Shown: piece by piece, positions 1-8,234 of the stretch
Numbering within the stretch: the first letter of the stretch is position 1
Layout of the letters: each line of letters opens with the position of its first letter
Assembly: GCF_003841505.1 (NCBI RefSeq)
Contig: NZ_REGA01000017.1
Coordinates: forward strand, 1 to 64,000
From: Natrarchaeobius chitinivorans
Lineage (GTDB): Archaea; Halobacteriota; Halobacteria; Halobacteriales; Natrialbaceae
DNA: 64,000 bases
Reading direction: 5' to 3'
The notes under the pieces: generated by a model
Database searches by the model: none
Seen by the model: the letters and a program-made list of their open reading frames with translations, nothing else
Told to the model about the DNA's origin: nothing
Translations under genes and position numbers: made by a program

Positions 1-187
1 TCCAAATTGCGCCGTGAGAACGGTCAACGCCGAGTAATTCGAGGACTGCAACGACCTCCCGAACCGACAATCCCATCGAATGCAGACGCACCGCGAACAC
101 CCTGACGGGTGTCGGGGTGCGCTCGTTCTCCCAAACCTCATCACAATCCACGTCTAAGGTCTCTCTGAGCAGGTTGGCGAGTTGCAT
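1..187 (-). CDS. IS6-family transposase, N-terminal 62 codons only
   Basis: Reading the minus strand from the ATG at 187 gives an open frame of 62 residues without a stop, starting MQLANLLRETLDVD and continuing through WENERTPTPVRVFAVRL to LELLGVDRSHGAIW at the window edge. This is the N-terminal helix-turn-helix region of the large haloarchaeal IS6-type DDE transposase family, placed ahead of the catalytic core. The catalytic DDE residues lie outside the window, so activity cannot be judged. The element sits head-to-head with a truncated TRAP permease and probably caused the truncation. Confidence 0.85.
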   Translation of the reverse strand, partial: MQLANLLRETLDVDCDEVWENERTPTPVRVFAVRLHSMGLSVREVVAVLELLGVDRSHGAIW

Positions 188-243
188 TGGACACTTCTCG
201 CCACCACCTGCTCGTTCCTCAAACTCTCATCTAGACAGTGCCC
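1..243 (-). mobile_element. Partial IS6-family insertion sequence, left part off the window
   Basis: A transposase reading frame enters from the left edge on the minus strand and starts at 187. The bases between its start codon and the TRAP permease remnant, including CTCTCATCTAGACAGTGC near 222-241, look like the terminal repeat of haloarchaeal IS6-type elements. The exact end (about 240-245) is inferred from where TRAP permease similarity begins; the other terminus and any target duplication are outside the window. Confidence 0.75.
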
Positions 244-849
244 TCCGGGGGTGTCCTCATTATAGCGGCAATTCTCGGGATGATCGTTTGCATATTACTG
301 GGTCTTGGAATGCCGACGACTGCCGCATACACGATCGTCGCGTTGCTGGTCGCTCCCGTCTACGTCAACGAATTTTTCCTGCCGGAGCTAGCCTCTCACT
401 TCTTCGTCTTCTACGCGGCCATTTTAGCTGGTCTGACGCCCCCAATTGCGACATGCGTCGCTGTCGCTTCCGGTATCGCGAAATCGGGCTTCTGGAAAAC
501 CTGCGCCGAGGCCATCAAAATCGCGGGTCCACTCTGGATAATTCCGTTCTCGTTCCTGTATCATCCGTATTTCGTCGATGGTAATTTCAGTTCAGCCACA
601 CTCATTCTGGCAGGGATAATCCTTGTCGGATCTGTCTCGGTTATTTACGGTCTCAACTATCCCTTCACGTACCGGACGCACACGAATCTCCTCTTTCGAA
701 CGTTTTTCGTGGTGTTCGGAGCGATCACTATAGTACACCCGTCAACCTATATACAGGCCCTGGGAATCGGAGCAGTGATTGTATTGACGGCTCTACATAG
801 GTCGAGTACGTTCATCAAGCCAAAAGCAATATCGAAAGAAGGCGTGTGA
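238..849 (+). pseudogene. C-terminal remnant of a TRAP transporter fused permease (DctM-like, TAXI type)
   Basis: The frame encodes about 200 residues of very hydrophobic sequence with five or six predicted membrane spans. It carries the DctM signature GLGMPTTAAYTIVALLVAP near residues 22-40 and AAILAGLTPPIATCVAVASG near residue 60, typical of the last third of TRAP 4TM/12TM fused permeases (usually 600-850 residues). An in-frame TAG at 232-234, inside the IS end, closes the frame upstream, and the only start is a GTG at the IS boundary. The N-terminal two thirds are missing, as is any substrate-binding-protein gene. It is best read as a transporter cut by the adjacent IS6 element, not a functional gene. 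Confidence 0.8.
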
Positions 850-1016
850 CTAATTTCGACGCCAATTCGTTTTACCTTTCTCCTTCTAACTGCGTATCGA
901 GCAAATCCGTTCGGAAGTGATGGAAAACGAGACACAGATCCATGATGAATAGGATGAACTAGACGCTGCTCGTAGAAATTTTGTCTTCCCGTTGATGAGT
1001 CGAAGCCACTCGAGGT

Positions 1017-1033
1017 CGTCACCTGTAGTGACG
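1017..1033. terminator. Small hairpin between TRAP remnant and HAD gene
   Basis: CGTCAC and GTGACG form a six-pair stem around a CTGTA loop, followed by GGCTTTCGTG. It lies between the 3' ends of two convergent genes and could act as a weak terminator. The style also resembles the right-end hairpins of IS1341-type elements, so it may be an IS relic. Apart from this, the gap 850-1062 holds nothing I can name. Confidence 0.3.
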
Positions 1034-1062
1034 GGCTTTCGTGCTCCCTGAACCAACTTGTA

Positions 1063-1701
1063 TTATGGTAGTTCGTCGAACGACTGGACGCGGTAATCGC
1101 CGAGGACGCACTGGCCGCGACGGTCGTGTCCGACGCGCTCGACGTGGATGGCGTCGAGTCCGGCGTTCCAGGCCGCGCCGACGTCGTTCGCGCCGTCGCC
1201 AGCCAGCACGCCGCGGTGACCGTTGTTCGCGACACCGAGATCGGCCATCACCGACTCTACCGGCTCCGGGTCTGGCTTCCAACCGGTCTGTTCGGTACAA
1301 CAGAGGCGGGCGTCGAACCAGTCGCCGATACCGACGTTGTCGAGGACGGGTCCACAGAGGAACTCCTGACAGTGGGTGACCAGTCCGATCGGCGCGTCGA
1401 GGTCGGCGACGAACTCGGCGTCGTCGTGGAGGTAAGTCTGTTCCGCCCGGACGAGCGGATCCTCCTCGGCGTGAAACGCCTCCCAGAACTCGAGCGGGTC
1501 GATTCCCCACGCCTCGAGTTGGCGATCGCGGGACCCGGTCAGGCCGTTCCAGATGATGTCCGCCTCCTGATCGGTAAACTCGCGACCGATCCGGTCGCCG
1601 ACGCTGTCGAACACCTCCCGGGTGTACGACCACTCGACGTCGACGAGCGTCCCGTCGAGATCGAGCAGCCAGAAGTCGTATTCGGACACCATTGGGGACA
1701 C
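1063..1701 (-). CDS. HAD-superfamily hydrolase (phosphoglycolate phosphatase-like)
   Basis: This 212-residue protein has the full HAD signature. Motif I is LLDLDGTLVD near residue 14, with the nucleophile Asp and acid/base Asp. Motif II is the Thr in GLVTHCQEF. Motif III is the Lys in GWKPDPEPV, and motif IV is GDGANDVGAAWNAGLD with the metal-binding Asp pair. The alpha-helical cap follows motif I, so this is subclass I, typical of phosphoglycolate phosphatase or beta-phosphoglucomutase relatives. The substrate cannot be read from the sequence. A second ATG at 1692 (MVSEYDFW) is an equally plausible start. Confidence 0.85.
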   Translation of the reverse strand: MSPMVSEYDFWLLDLDGTLVDVEWSYTREVFDSVGDRIGREFTDQEADIIWNGLTGSRDRQLEAWGIDPLEFWEAFHAEEDPLVRAEQTYLHDDAEFVADLDAPIGLVTHCQEFLCGPVLDNVGIGDWFDARLCCTEQTGWKPDPEPVESVMADLGVANNGHRGVLAGDGANDVGAAWNAGLDAIHVERVGHDRRGQCVLGDYRVQSFDELP

Positions 1702-1790
1702 AACAGTACGGTGTTCTCGAGTAAATGTCTGTCGGTCAGTCGAACAGGTCGGGCAGTCTGAGGACGGACTCCCGGTCGCCGATATCCGTC

Positions 1791-1845
1791 CGCCGCCAGC
1801 GCTGATACCCGTTCGCCGCCAGCGCTGATACCCGTTCGCCGCCAG
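1791..1845. repeat. 23-bp tandem repeat, about 2.4 copies
   Basis: The unit CGCCGCCAGCGCTGATACCC followed by GTT occurs at 1791-1813 and 1814-1836, and a partial third copy starts at 1837. It lies in the 237-bp gap upstream of the HAD gene and downstream of the LWR-salt gene. Its function is unknown. Confidence 0.8.
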
Positions 1846-1938
1846 TATCGACGCCCGATGCCGGTCGCCGATCCGGCTGGCGATTCACGCTTTCGGTCGA
1901 CCGAACCGGCCGACTGCGACCTCGAGAACCGGGCGGCA

Positions 1939-2328
1939 TCAATCCGCCTCGGTATCGACGACCCGAATACTCGAGCCGAGGTATTTCGTGAGCACTTCCG
2001 AAACTGCGTCGGCGTTGAACGGCTCGAGATCGTCGGCAATCGCCGCTTTCAGCGTCTCGAAGTACTCCTCGTCGACCTGAAGTTCGCGGAAGGAAACGGA
2101 TTCGACGGGGAGGTCGAGCCACTCCTCGGCGAGTTGGCGGCCGTGTTCTTCGTCACCGACCTCGCCCCGCCAGAGCGTGTTTCGGAAGAACAGCCAGTCG
2201 CCGGTGCCCGGTTCGGCCGCCTCCAGAAAGACGGTGACCGTCGTCTCCGCCGTGTTCGGATCGAGAGAGACGAACTCCCGTGCGGGCTCGAGTCGAACCT
2301 GTGCCGTGAACACGTACTGTCCGTCCAT
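1939..2328 (-). CDS. LWR-salt family protein
   Basis: This 129-residue acidic protein contains the motif FRNTLWRGEVGDEEHGRQLA near residues 48-67, the LWR signature that names the haloarchaeal LWR-salt family. No catalytic motif, signal peptide or membrane span is visible, so it is cytoplasmic with unknown role. It starts 7 bp after the pterin dehydratase gene and is probably co-transcribed with it and the heme genes upstream. Family assignment rests on recognising the motif; function is not known. Confidence 0.75.
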   Translation of the reverse strand: MDGQYVFTAQVRLEPAREFVSLDPNTAETTVTVFLEAAEPGTGDWLFFRNTLWRGEVGDEEHGRQLAEEWLDLPVESVSFRELQVDEEYFETLKAAIADDLEPFNADAVSEVLTKYLGSSIRVVDTEAD

Positions 2329-2335
2329 CTCCGAT

Positions 2336-2617
2336 TCAGGCGTTTCGTTCGGACTCGATCAGCTCCGCCATCTCGAGGTCGTCGTCGGTGATGCCGCCTT
2401 CCTCGTGGGAGGTGAGTCGGATCTCGACTTCCTTGTATCCGATGACGATTTCGGGGTGGTGAAACTGGGACTCCGCGATTTCGCCGACCATCTGGGCGAA
2501 GTTGACGCCGCGGAGGTAGTCGTCGAACTCGTACGTTCGGACGATTTCGTCGCCCTCGCGGCTCCACTCCTCGGGGAGTCGATCGTCTACGTCGTCGTCT
2601 GAGAGTACGTCACCCAT
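2336..2617 (-). CDS. 4a-hydroxytetrahydrobiopterin dehydratase (pterin carbinolamine dehydratase)
   Basis: The 93-residue protein has the usual length for the PCD/DCoH family. It carries the diagnostic catalytic segment SQFHHPEIVIGYKEVEIRL, in which the His-His-Pro binds and dehydrates the 4a-carbinolamine of oxidised pterin cofactors. The last third (SHEEGGITDDDLEMAELI) matches the family's closing strand and helix. It lies 75 bp downstream of hemA on the same strand. Whether it recycles a pterin for an aromatic amino acid hydroxylase or acts on another substrate cannot be told here. Confidence 0.9.
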   Translation of the reverse strand: MGDVLSDDDVDDRLPEEWSREGDEIVRTYEFDDYLRGVNFAQMVGEIAESQFHHPEIVIGYKEVEIRLTSHEEGGITDDDLEMAELIESERNA

Positions 2618-2691
2618 GCTCGGTCGGACGGATGCCAGTCAAATAACGATTGTGCCAGCCGCCCCGGCCGGGCAATTAACCGAATCGGCGA

Positions 2692-4020
2692 TCAGTCGTC
2701 GTCGGCCGTTCCGATCCGAAGATCGGAGCGACCGTTCGCATCGATCAGCGACGGCGAGCCGCCTTCGTCGCCGAATTCGGGATTGAACAGCTGGAGCGCG
2801 GTGTCGATCGTACACCAGTCGTCTTCGGCCGCCGCCTCCCGAAGGCTCCGCGTCGGCGGGGCGAGTAACTGACTCACCAGCGCGTCGGCCATCGATTCGA
2901 CGACCTCCCGCTGGTCCGGCGTCAACTCCCCGTCGAGTCGCGAGAGCGCCGTCTCGAGCTCTCGTTTTTTGATCCGTTCGGCGGATTCGTACATCGCGGC
3001 GATGACCTCGTCCGCGCGGGCTCGCTTGTACTGTTCACAGAGCAGGTCGAATTCGCGGTCGATCATGGCCTCGACCTCCCGGGCCGCGTCGACGCGTTGC
3101 TCGCGGGTTTCCTCGGTGACCGACTCGAGGTCGTCGAGGTCGTAGACGGTGACACTCGACAGCGCATCGGTCGCCGGGTCGACGTCGCGGGGCTGGCCGA
3201 GGTCGACGATCACCCGGTCGTCCTCGTAGCCTGCATCGCCCATCGCGACGTGGGCCGGTTCGAGTATCGGTTCCCTGCTGTTGGTTGCCGTGACGACGAC
3301 GTCGGCGGCGGTCACCATGGTCGCGAGGTCGTCGAGCGAAACGGCCCGGGCGTCCGTCTCGAGCCCATCGATCAGATGCGTTGCGTTGGAAACGGTCCGG
3401 TTGGCGACGACGAGTTCGTCGACGTCGGTCTCTGCGAGGCTGCGTGCCGCGAGTCGACCCATCTCGCCCGCACCGACGACCACCGCACGCGCCCCCGCGA
3501 GCGGGACGGTCTCGGCGGCGAGCTTTACTGCGGCGGAACCCAGCGAGACGACACCCTCGTTGATCTCCGTCTCCGTCCGCGCGCGTTCACCGACGTGGAT
3601 CGACTTCGTGACGGCGGCCTCGAGCATCGAGCCGATTCCGCCGGCCGCCCGGGCGTCTTCGTAGGCGGTTCGGACCTGACCGCTGATCTGGTCTTCGCCG
3701 ATGATGACCGACTCGAGACCCGCCGCAACGCGAAGCAGATGTTCGAGACTCTCCTCGTGGTCGGTGAGAACGACGGCCTCGTCGTCGACAGCGGAGAAGA
3801 ACTCCTCGAGGGTGGCCCGGCCGACCGCGGCGTCGGAGCCGACGACGTACGCTTCCACGCGATTACACGTCGAGAGGACGTAGGCTTCGTCGATTCCGGG
3901 AACCGAGAGCAACCGCTCGACGCCAGCGCGCTGACTCTCGGGGCTCGCAGCGGCGAGTTCGTCGACGGATGCGCTGTCGTGAGAGACGCGTGCAGCCGTG
4001 ACGACGCCCGAGGGGATCAC
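2692..4020 (-). CDS. hemA: Glutamyl-tRNA reductase
   Basis: HemA reduces the glutamate on glutamyl-tRNA(Glu) to glutamate-1-semialdehyde with NADPH, the first committed step of tetrapyrrole synthesis by the C5 pathway. The 442-residue protein has the catalytic Cys52 in VLSTCNRVEAYV, the substrate segment EDQISGQVRTAYEDAR, a Rossmann motif VVVGAGEMGRLAARSL near residue 185, and a C-terminal dimerisation helix bundle. Its ATG overlaps the end of the upstream precorrin-2 dehydrogenase gene by 4 bp, indicating translational coupling. A Ser/acid-rich tail of about 25 residues follows the conserved domain. Confidence 0.95.
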   Translation of the reverse strand: MIPSGVVTAARVSHDSASVDELAAASPESQRAGVERLLSVPGIDEAYVLSTCNRVEAYVVGSDAAVGRATLEEFFSAVDDEAVVLTDHEESLEHLLRVAAGLESVIIGEDQISGQVRTAYEDARAAGGIGSMLEAAVTKSIHVGERARTETEINEGVVSLGSAAVKLAAETVPLAGARAVVVGAGEMGRLAARSLAETDVDELVVANRTVSNATHLIDGLETDARAVSLDDLATMVTAADVVVTATNSREPILEPAHVAMGDAGYEDDRVIVDLGQPRDVDPATDALSSVTVYDLDDLESVTEETREQRVDAAREVEAMIDREFDLLCEQYKRARADEVIAAMYESAERIKKRELETALSRLDGELTPDQREVVESMADALVSQLLAPPTRSLREAAAEDDWCTIDTALQLFNPEFGDEGGSPSLIDANGRSDLRIGTADDD

Positions 4021-4676
4021 TGGCGTTCACCTCCGTCGGGGAGTTGCTCGTCGAGTACGTCCTCGATCACTTGCCGGTTGTTGGAAGCACCGCTACGTAA
4101 AGCTGTCCAAACCGCCGGATCGTTGACGACGTCGGTGACGATCCGCCGCCGATGGTCGGGATCGACCTCTCGCGCTTTGAGCTCCGATCGAAGCGCCCCG
4201 CACAGCGTCGCCATCTCGCCGGCCCCCGAAATCGACTCCTCGAGTTCCCGTCGGAGGTGCTTGCTCACTGCGGGTGCGGTCCCACCGGTCGCGACCGCGA
4301 CGACGACGGGATCGTCCCGGACCGTCGCCGGCACGACGACGCTGCCGGGATCACGTCCGCTCGAGCGATCCGCCCGGTTGAGGAGCGTTCCGCGGTCGGC
4401 GGCGGCGGCGGCGATCGCGTCGTTGACCGCCTCGTCGTCGGTCGCGGCGACGACGAGCGCCGGTGCGGTTCGCTCGATCCACGACGCCACGTCGTCCGGA
4501 CCGGGTTCCGCCCGGATCAACTCGGCGGAGCCGAACGATCGCTCCCCGAACGTCGGGCTGACGACGACGACGACGTTCGCCTCGCGGGCGAACCGACGGG
4601 CCTTCCGCGCGCCGACCGGTCCGCCCCCGAAGACGAGCACCGTCGCGTTCGTGAAATCGTGAAGCAGTGGAATCAT
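4017..4676 (-). CDS. Precorrin-2 dehydrogenase / sirohydrochlorin synthesis (Met8/CysG N-domain type)
   Basis: This 219-residue protein starts with MIPLLHDFTNATVLVFGGGP and continues VGARKARRFAREA, the NAD-binding Rossmann motif of the Met8p/CysG-B family. That family oxidises precorrin-2 to sirohydrochlorin and sometimes inserts iron. The NRADRSSGRDPGSVVVPATV stretch and the SISGAGEMATLCGALRSELK helix fit the dimerisation and chelatase-like part. It lies between ahbAB (27 bp upstream) and hemA (4-bp overlap), so the operon supplies siroheme for the AhbA/B decarboxylation route. Whether this protein chelates iron itself is not shown. Confidence 0.88.
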   Translation of the reverse strand: MIPLLHDFTNATVLVFGGGPVGARKARRFAREANVVVVVSPTFGERSFGSAELIRAEPGPDDVASWIERTAPALVVAATDDEAVNDAIAAAAADRGTLLNRADRSSGRDPGSVVVPATVRDDPVVVAVATGGTAPAVSKHLRRELEESISGAGEMATLCGALRSELKAREVDPDHRRRIVTDVVNDPAVWTALRSGASNNRQVIEDVLDEQLPDGGERQ

Positions 4677-4703
4677 CGGATAATCGCTACTCGGTGGGCG
4701 TCG

Positions 4704-5846
4704 CTACGCCGATCTCGTGTTGGCGTCCGCCCGCTCGGCCAGCCGAATGCCGGTCTTTTTCAGAATTTGGGTCGAAAACAGCGAGTCCCAGTCCTCGTCG
4801 GTGACGTTCCAGTGGTCGGCCATCGTCTCGCGGACCTGTTCGATCCGTCGCTCGCTTTCGGCCTCGCTGCGGCCGTGTGTCATCGCGAAGAAGTTGTACG
4901 GCCAGACCCCCTCGTGGCGCGGCCGTTCGTAACAGTGCGTGACGAACGGCAGCGACGCGATCTCGGGACCGACGTCGCCGACGAGATCGTCGGGAACGTC
5001 CCAGACCGTCATCCCGTTTTCCGTGTAGCCGAGGGCGTAGTGGTTCGGAACGACGCCGATACGACGAATCTTCCCCTCGAGGTCGAACCGTGCGATCGTC
5101 TCGAGCACCCAGTCGGTCTCCTGGCCGATCGCCTCGGCGACGTCGGCGTAGGGCGTCTCGGTGAGCGAAAGACCGTCCTGAATCTCGAGGACGAGGTCGC
5201 GTTCGGCGGGTGAGAGCCTCGAGTCACCGCTCGCCGTGACGGCGGGTCCCATGCCGGAGCAGTCGATCCCCGCGGCGTCGTTCCTCTCCAGTTCGCCGCC
5301 ACGGTCCTCGGCCCCGGCTCTGGCCGCGTCCTCGCCGTCCGCGGTTCCGGATCCGGAGAGCGGCCCGTCGACGTAGAACTTCGCCTCGACGCGGAACTCC
5401 CGTTGCTTGGGCAGGTTGTACGTCTCCCGGCCGGTCTCGTCTTCGATCTCCTCGAGGACGGCCTGAACCCGCGTCTCGTCGGCGACGCTCACGACGAACC
5501 AGACGTTCAGGTGGGGGTGTTCGCGCTCGTAGTTGTGTGCGACTTCCCGGTGGGCGTTGACCCGTTCGACGATTTCGTCGAAGCGGTCCTCGGGGGCGTG
5601 CATGGCGACGAGTGTCGCCGCGCCGCCGATCTCCTGGGCGTTGACGAGCGGCCCGAATCGGGAGAGGACACCGCGATCGTCGAGGTCGCGAATCGTCTCG
5701 AGCAACCCCGTGGCGTCGATGTCGACGCCCCGCTCGCGCATGGCCGCAGCGGCCGGGCCGAACGGCCGCTCGACGACGGGGAATCCGCCCTGATAGGCGT
5801 TGACGACCGCCCGCTCACGGCGCGTGAGGTCGAGGTCGGTGTGCAT
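4704..5846 (-). CDS. Fused siroheme decarboxylase (AhbA-AhbB in one polypeptide)
   Basis: The siroheme decarboxylase converts siroheme to 12,18-didecarboxysiroheme, the archaeal branch to heme via siroheme. AhbA and AhbB are normally two Lrp/AsnC-like subunits of about 150-180 residues. Here one 380-residue chain holds both. The first unit spans residues 1-160 (MHTDLDLTRRERAVVNAYQ, later EREHPHLNVWFVVSV). A linker rich in Gly, Ala and Asp follows, and the second unit starts near 215 (LSPAERDLVLEIQDGLSLTE) and includes YERPRHEGVWPYNFFAMTHG. The ATG at 5846 was chosen because upstream codons lack family similarity. It begins the met8-hemA operon. Confidence 0.9.
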   Translation of the reverse strand: MHTDLDLTRRERAVVNAYQGGFPVVERPFGPAAAAMRERGVDIDATGLLETIRDLDDRGVLSRFGPLVNAQEIGGAATLVAMHAPEDRFDEIVERVNAHREVAHNYEREHPHLNVWFVVSVADETRVQAVLEEIEDETGRETYNLPKQREFRVEAKFYVDGPLSGSGTADGEDAARAGAEDRGGELERNDAAGIDCSGMGPAVTASGDSRLSPAERDLVLEIQDGLSLTETPYADVAEAIGQETDWVLETIARFDLEGKIRRIGVVPNHYALGYTENGMTVWDVPDDLVGDVGPEIASLPFVTHCYERPRHEGVWPYNFFAMTHGRSEAESERRIEQVRETMADHWNVTDEDWDSLFSTQILKKTGIRLAERADANTRSA

Positions 5847-5889
5847 ACGAACGTTTCGGCAGTCCCGGGACATAAGCGAACCGGACCGG

Positions 5890-6306
5890 TTACTCGCCTT
5901 CGACGCCGGTGACGTCGTAGCCCAGATCCCGGACGTCCTCGAGGATCGCCTCGTGGTCCGCACTCGCTTCGTAGTAGACGACGACGTCGAACGACCCTTC
6001 TCGCAGGAGTTGCTGACACTCCCAGACGAACTCCTCGTCGTCGAGGGTCAGCCCCTGGTGCTGGTTCGAGGAGAAGTCGGGATCGTCGTTGCCCGAGTAG
6101 ACGTAGCACTCTTTCGGATCGTGCCCGGAGTGTTCGGCGACGATATCTCCCACGTCGATCGTCGCCTGCATCATCTGTACGTCCTCGCTTCCGTCGTACT
6201 CGGTGTGAAGAACCAGCCCGTTGAGTTCGATCTCGCCTGGCTCTAAAAGTGCTTTCGTCCGCCGGTAGAGGTCGTCGTCGATCGGACTCGAGTTCGCATC
6301 AGCCAT
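5890..6306 (-). CDS. Conserved haloarchaeal protein, DUF5778-like
   Basis: This 138-residue acidic cytoplasmic protein has no recognisable catalytic motif or membrane span. It reads PIDDDLYRRTKALLEPGEIE near the start and ends SFDVVVYYEASADHEAILED, consistent with a small alpha/beta fold. I associate it with the DUF5778 family of halophiles from memory of the N-terminal pattern, with moderate certainty. It lies 43 bp upstream of ahbAB on the same strand, so co-transcription with the heme genes is possible. Confidence 0.7.
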   Translation of the reverse strand: MADANSSPIDDDLYRRTKALLEPGEIELNGLVLHTEYDGSEDVQMMQATIDVGDIVAEHSGHDPKECYVYSGNDDPDFSSNQHQGLTLDDEEFVWECQQLLREGSFDVVVYYEASADHEAILEDVRDLGYDVTGVEGE

Positions 6307-6467
6307 CGCGTAAACCCAGGCCGCCTGTACTGATAGCCGTCACGATTCGGCGGTGTCCGGTTCGACGGTGGCGCCGTCACTCGTCGATGGGGTTGGTGTG
6401 TTGACGGTTATCAGTGGCGGAGATTGACACACAAGACACATAATCGTCGGTATCATCAAGTCGACCG

Positions 6468-7439
6468 ATGAGGCGGTGGTTCCGGCAGTACGTCGATGCG
6501 GCCTACGAGCGGTTGCTCTCGCGTGAAATCTCCGGCGCGCCGACACACGTGGCGGTGATTCAGGACGGCAACAGACGGTACGCTCGTCGCAACGGGGGAG
6601 ATGCCCACGACGGCCACCGCGCCGGCGTCGAGACGACCGAACGCATCCTCGAGTGGTGTAACGACGTCGGGGTCGAGGAGTTGACGCTCTATACGTTCTC
6701 GACCGAGAACTTCGATCGGCCGGCCGAACAGAACGAAGCGCTGTTCGATCTCCTCTGTGAGAAACTTCGCGAGTTCGCCGACGCCGAACAGGTACACGAA
6801 CACGAGATCTGCATACGCGCGATCGGCGAGACGGAGATGCTTCCCGAACGCGTCCAGAACGCGGTCGATTACGCCGAGCGTCGCACCCGCGAGTACGACC
6901 GGTTCGTCCTCAACATCGCACTCGCCTACGGCGGCCGCTCGAGGCTGCTCGAGGCCACCCGCGGCGTCGCCGCCGACGTCGAGGCGGGCGACCTCGAACC
7001 CGACCAGATCGACGTCGAGACGATCGAGCGGCGGCTCTACGACCGACCGGTCCGTGACGTCGACCTGATTATCCGGACCGGCGGCGACGAACGCACCTCG
7101 AACTTCCTGCCGTGGCACGCCAACGGCAACGAGGCGGCCGTCTTCTTCTGTACGCCGTACTGGCCGGAGTTCTCGAAAGCCGACTTCCTCCGGGGAATCA
7201 GAACCTACGAACACCGGGCCGAGTCCTGGCGGCGAACCCGCGCTCGCAGGGCACTCGCCCTCCTCGCTGCGGTGAGCGAACCGGACCTGCCGGAAGCCCG
7301 CTCGATCGTCGACCGCTTCCGGGACTCGCTGCCGACCGCCGAACGCTCCGACCTCGAGGCCATCGAACGCGCCGACGCCTCGAACGAGAACGGGCAAGGA
7401 GTCGAGGGGATCGACTCGAGCGGACGGGCGGCCGACTGA
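6468..7439 (+). CDS. uppS: Cis-prenyltransferase (polyprenyl diphosphate synthase, UppS family)
   Basis: The 323-residue protein condenses isopentenyl diphosphate in cis onto an allylic primer to make the long polyprenyl diphosphate used for the dolichol-type glycan carrier. It has the catalytic motif HVAVIQDGNRRYAR (Asp33), the substrate region TLYTFSTENFDRP, and the C-terminal signature DLIIRTGGDERTSNFLPW, which supplies the diphosphate-binding Arg and Ser residues. The C-terminal 60 residues (after about 260) form an extra charged tail. A second, apparently non-catalytic family member lies at 10190-10795, so the active enzyme may be heteromeric. Confidence 0.92.
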   Translation: MRRWFRQYVDAAYERLLSREISGAPTHVAVIQDGNRRYARRNGGDAHDGHRAGVETTERILEWCNDVGVEELTLYTFSTENFDRPAEQNEALFDLLCEKLREFADAEQVHEHEICIRAIGETEMLPERVQNAVDYAERRTREYDRFVLNIALAYGGRSRLLEATRGVAADVEAGDLEPDQIDVETIERRLYDRPVRDVDLIIRTGGDERTSNFLPWHANGNEAAVFFCTPYWPEFSKADFLRGIRTYEHRAESWRRTRARRALALLAAVSEPDLPEARSIVDRFRDSLPTAERSDLEAIERADASNENGQGVEGIDSSGRAAD

Positions 7440-7520
7440 TACCGATCGCTGTCGCTGTGTCCCGGAGCGACCGCGGGACAGCGCCCGATCGCTTCGGACC
7501 CGACTGACAGCAGTCCGTCC
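7439..7520. repeat. Decayed family-B palindromic element
   Basis: ATACCGATCGCTGT at 7439, overlapping the uppS stop codon, pairs imperfectly with ACAGCAGTCCGT ending near 7519. The 82-bp spacing equals that of the clearer family-B elements at 12291, 17114 and 31242, so this is probably a diverged copy. Confidence 0.4.
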
Positions 7521-7601
7521 GAGACGGTCCGATGGACTCGTGGCTCGGTCCAACCGCGACCGCCCGGCGACCCCACCGGCGAGACGGCCCAGCAGATCGC
7601 A

Positions 7602-7655
7602 TCACAGTACGAGAACGTCTCACAGTACGAGAACGTCTCACAGTACGAGCAACAG
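7602..7655. repeat. 18-bp tandem repeat across a stop codon
   Basis: The unit TCACAGTACGAGAACGTC occurs at 7602-7619 and 7620-7637, and a diverged third copy is at 7638-7655. The third copy contains the stop codon of the minus-strand membrane protein gene; the other two repeat that stop and its preceding codons downstream. Confidence 0.85.
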
Positions 7656-8234
7656 TACTCCGTACGCGGTCGCACCCACCGCGAACGGCCAGAATCGACT
7701 CTCCCGCGTTCGAGGAAGTTCGTCTTTGATCGAGTTGAAGACGATGCCGCCGGTCAGCAGGCCGAGCAGGGTCGTGAACGCGACGTCGGAAAGCGCGTAC
7801 GCCGCACCGACGCCGGCACCGAGGACGACCGCCGCCGCGAGGACCCACTTGCCAAAGCGGCCATACAGGTCGCGGTGGTGGTGTTCCATCGCTTCGTCGT
7901 TTCCGAAGAGGTGAAGCGCCATCGCGATTCCAAACAGCGCGACGTTGTCGGTTCCCGTCTCGCCCCGGACGAGCGCGTAGCCGATGAACGCGTTGTAGAC
8001 GGCGAAGCCACCGACGTGTACCCAGAAGACCGGTTCCTCCGTGAACGACCCCAGTTCGCGCCCGAATTCGTGAGAGCGCGACAGCGCCGCAAGCCGCTCG
8101 AGGCCGTAAAATAGCGCGAGTCCGACGAACGCGACGGCGTAGACGTGGTGTGCCGCAAGCGACCAGACGAACAGCGTGACGCCCTCGAGTGCCTCCTGGC
8201 GCTCGTCGAGTTCGGGCAGCAAGTGTACGAACGC
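7638..8234 (-). pseudogene. 3' part of a ZIP-like membrane protein gene split by an IS1341-type element
   Basis: The last 198 codons of a multi-spanning membrane protein start at AFVHLLPELDERQEALEGV and run to the C-terminus. About six hydrophobic segments are visible, with His-rich spots (SLAAHHVYAV, NDEAMEHHHRDL) and LTGGIVFNSIKDELP. The pattern recalls ZIP-type metal transporters but I cannot name the substrate. The frame continues exactly from the 58 codons at 9739-9912: joining the two gives TGGVSIVY followed by AFVHLLPEL, a 256-residue protein without gap. An ATG at 8267 lies inside the IS right end and could allow a truncated product. Confidence 0.85.

Noticed and set aside
747-1235. 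Minus-strand frame across the TRAP remnant's 3' flank
   Set aside because: Composition and lack of domains indicate a chance frame; the HAD gene on the same strand explains the coding signal from 1063.
1063-1701. HAD protein as the RuBP phosphatase missing from the nucleoside cluster
   Set aside because: The motif set is generic HAD, it is about 50 kb away, and nothing ties it to ribulose bisphosphate; left as unassigned phosphatase.
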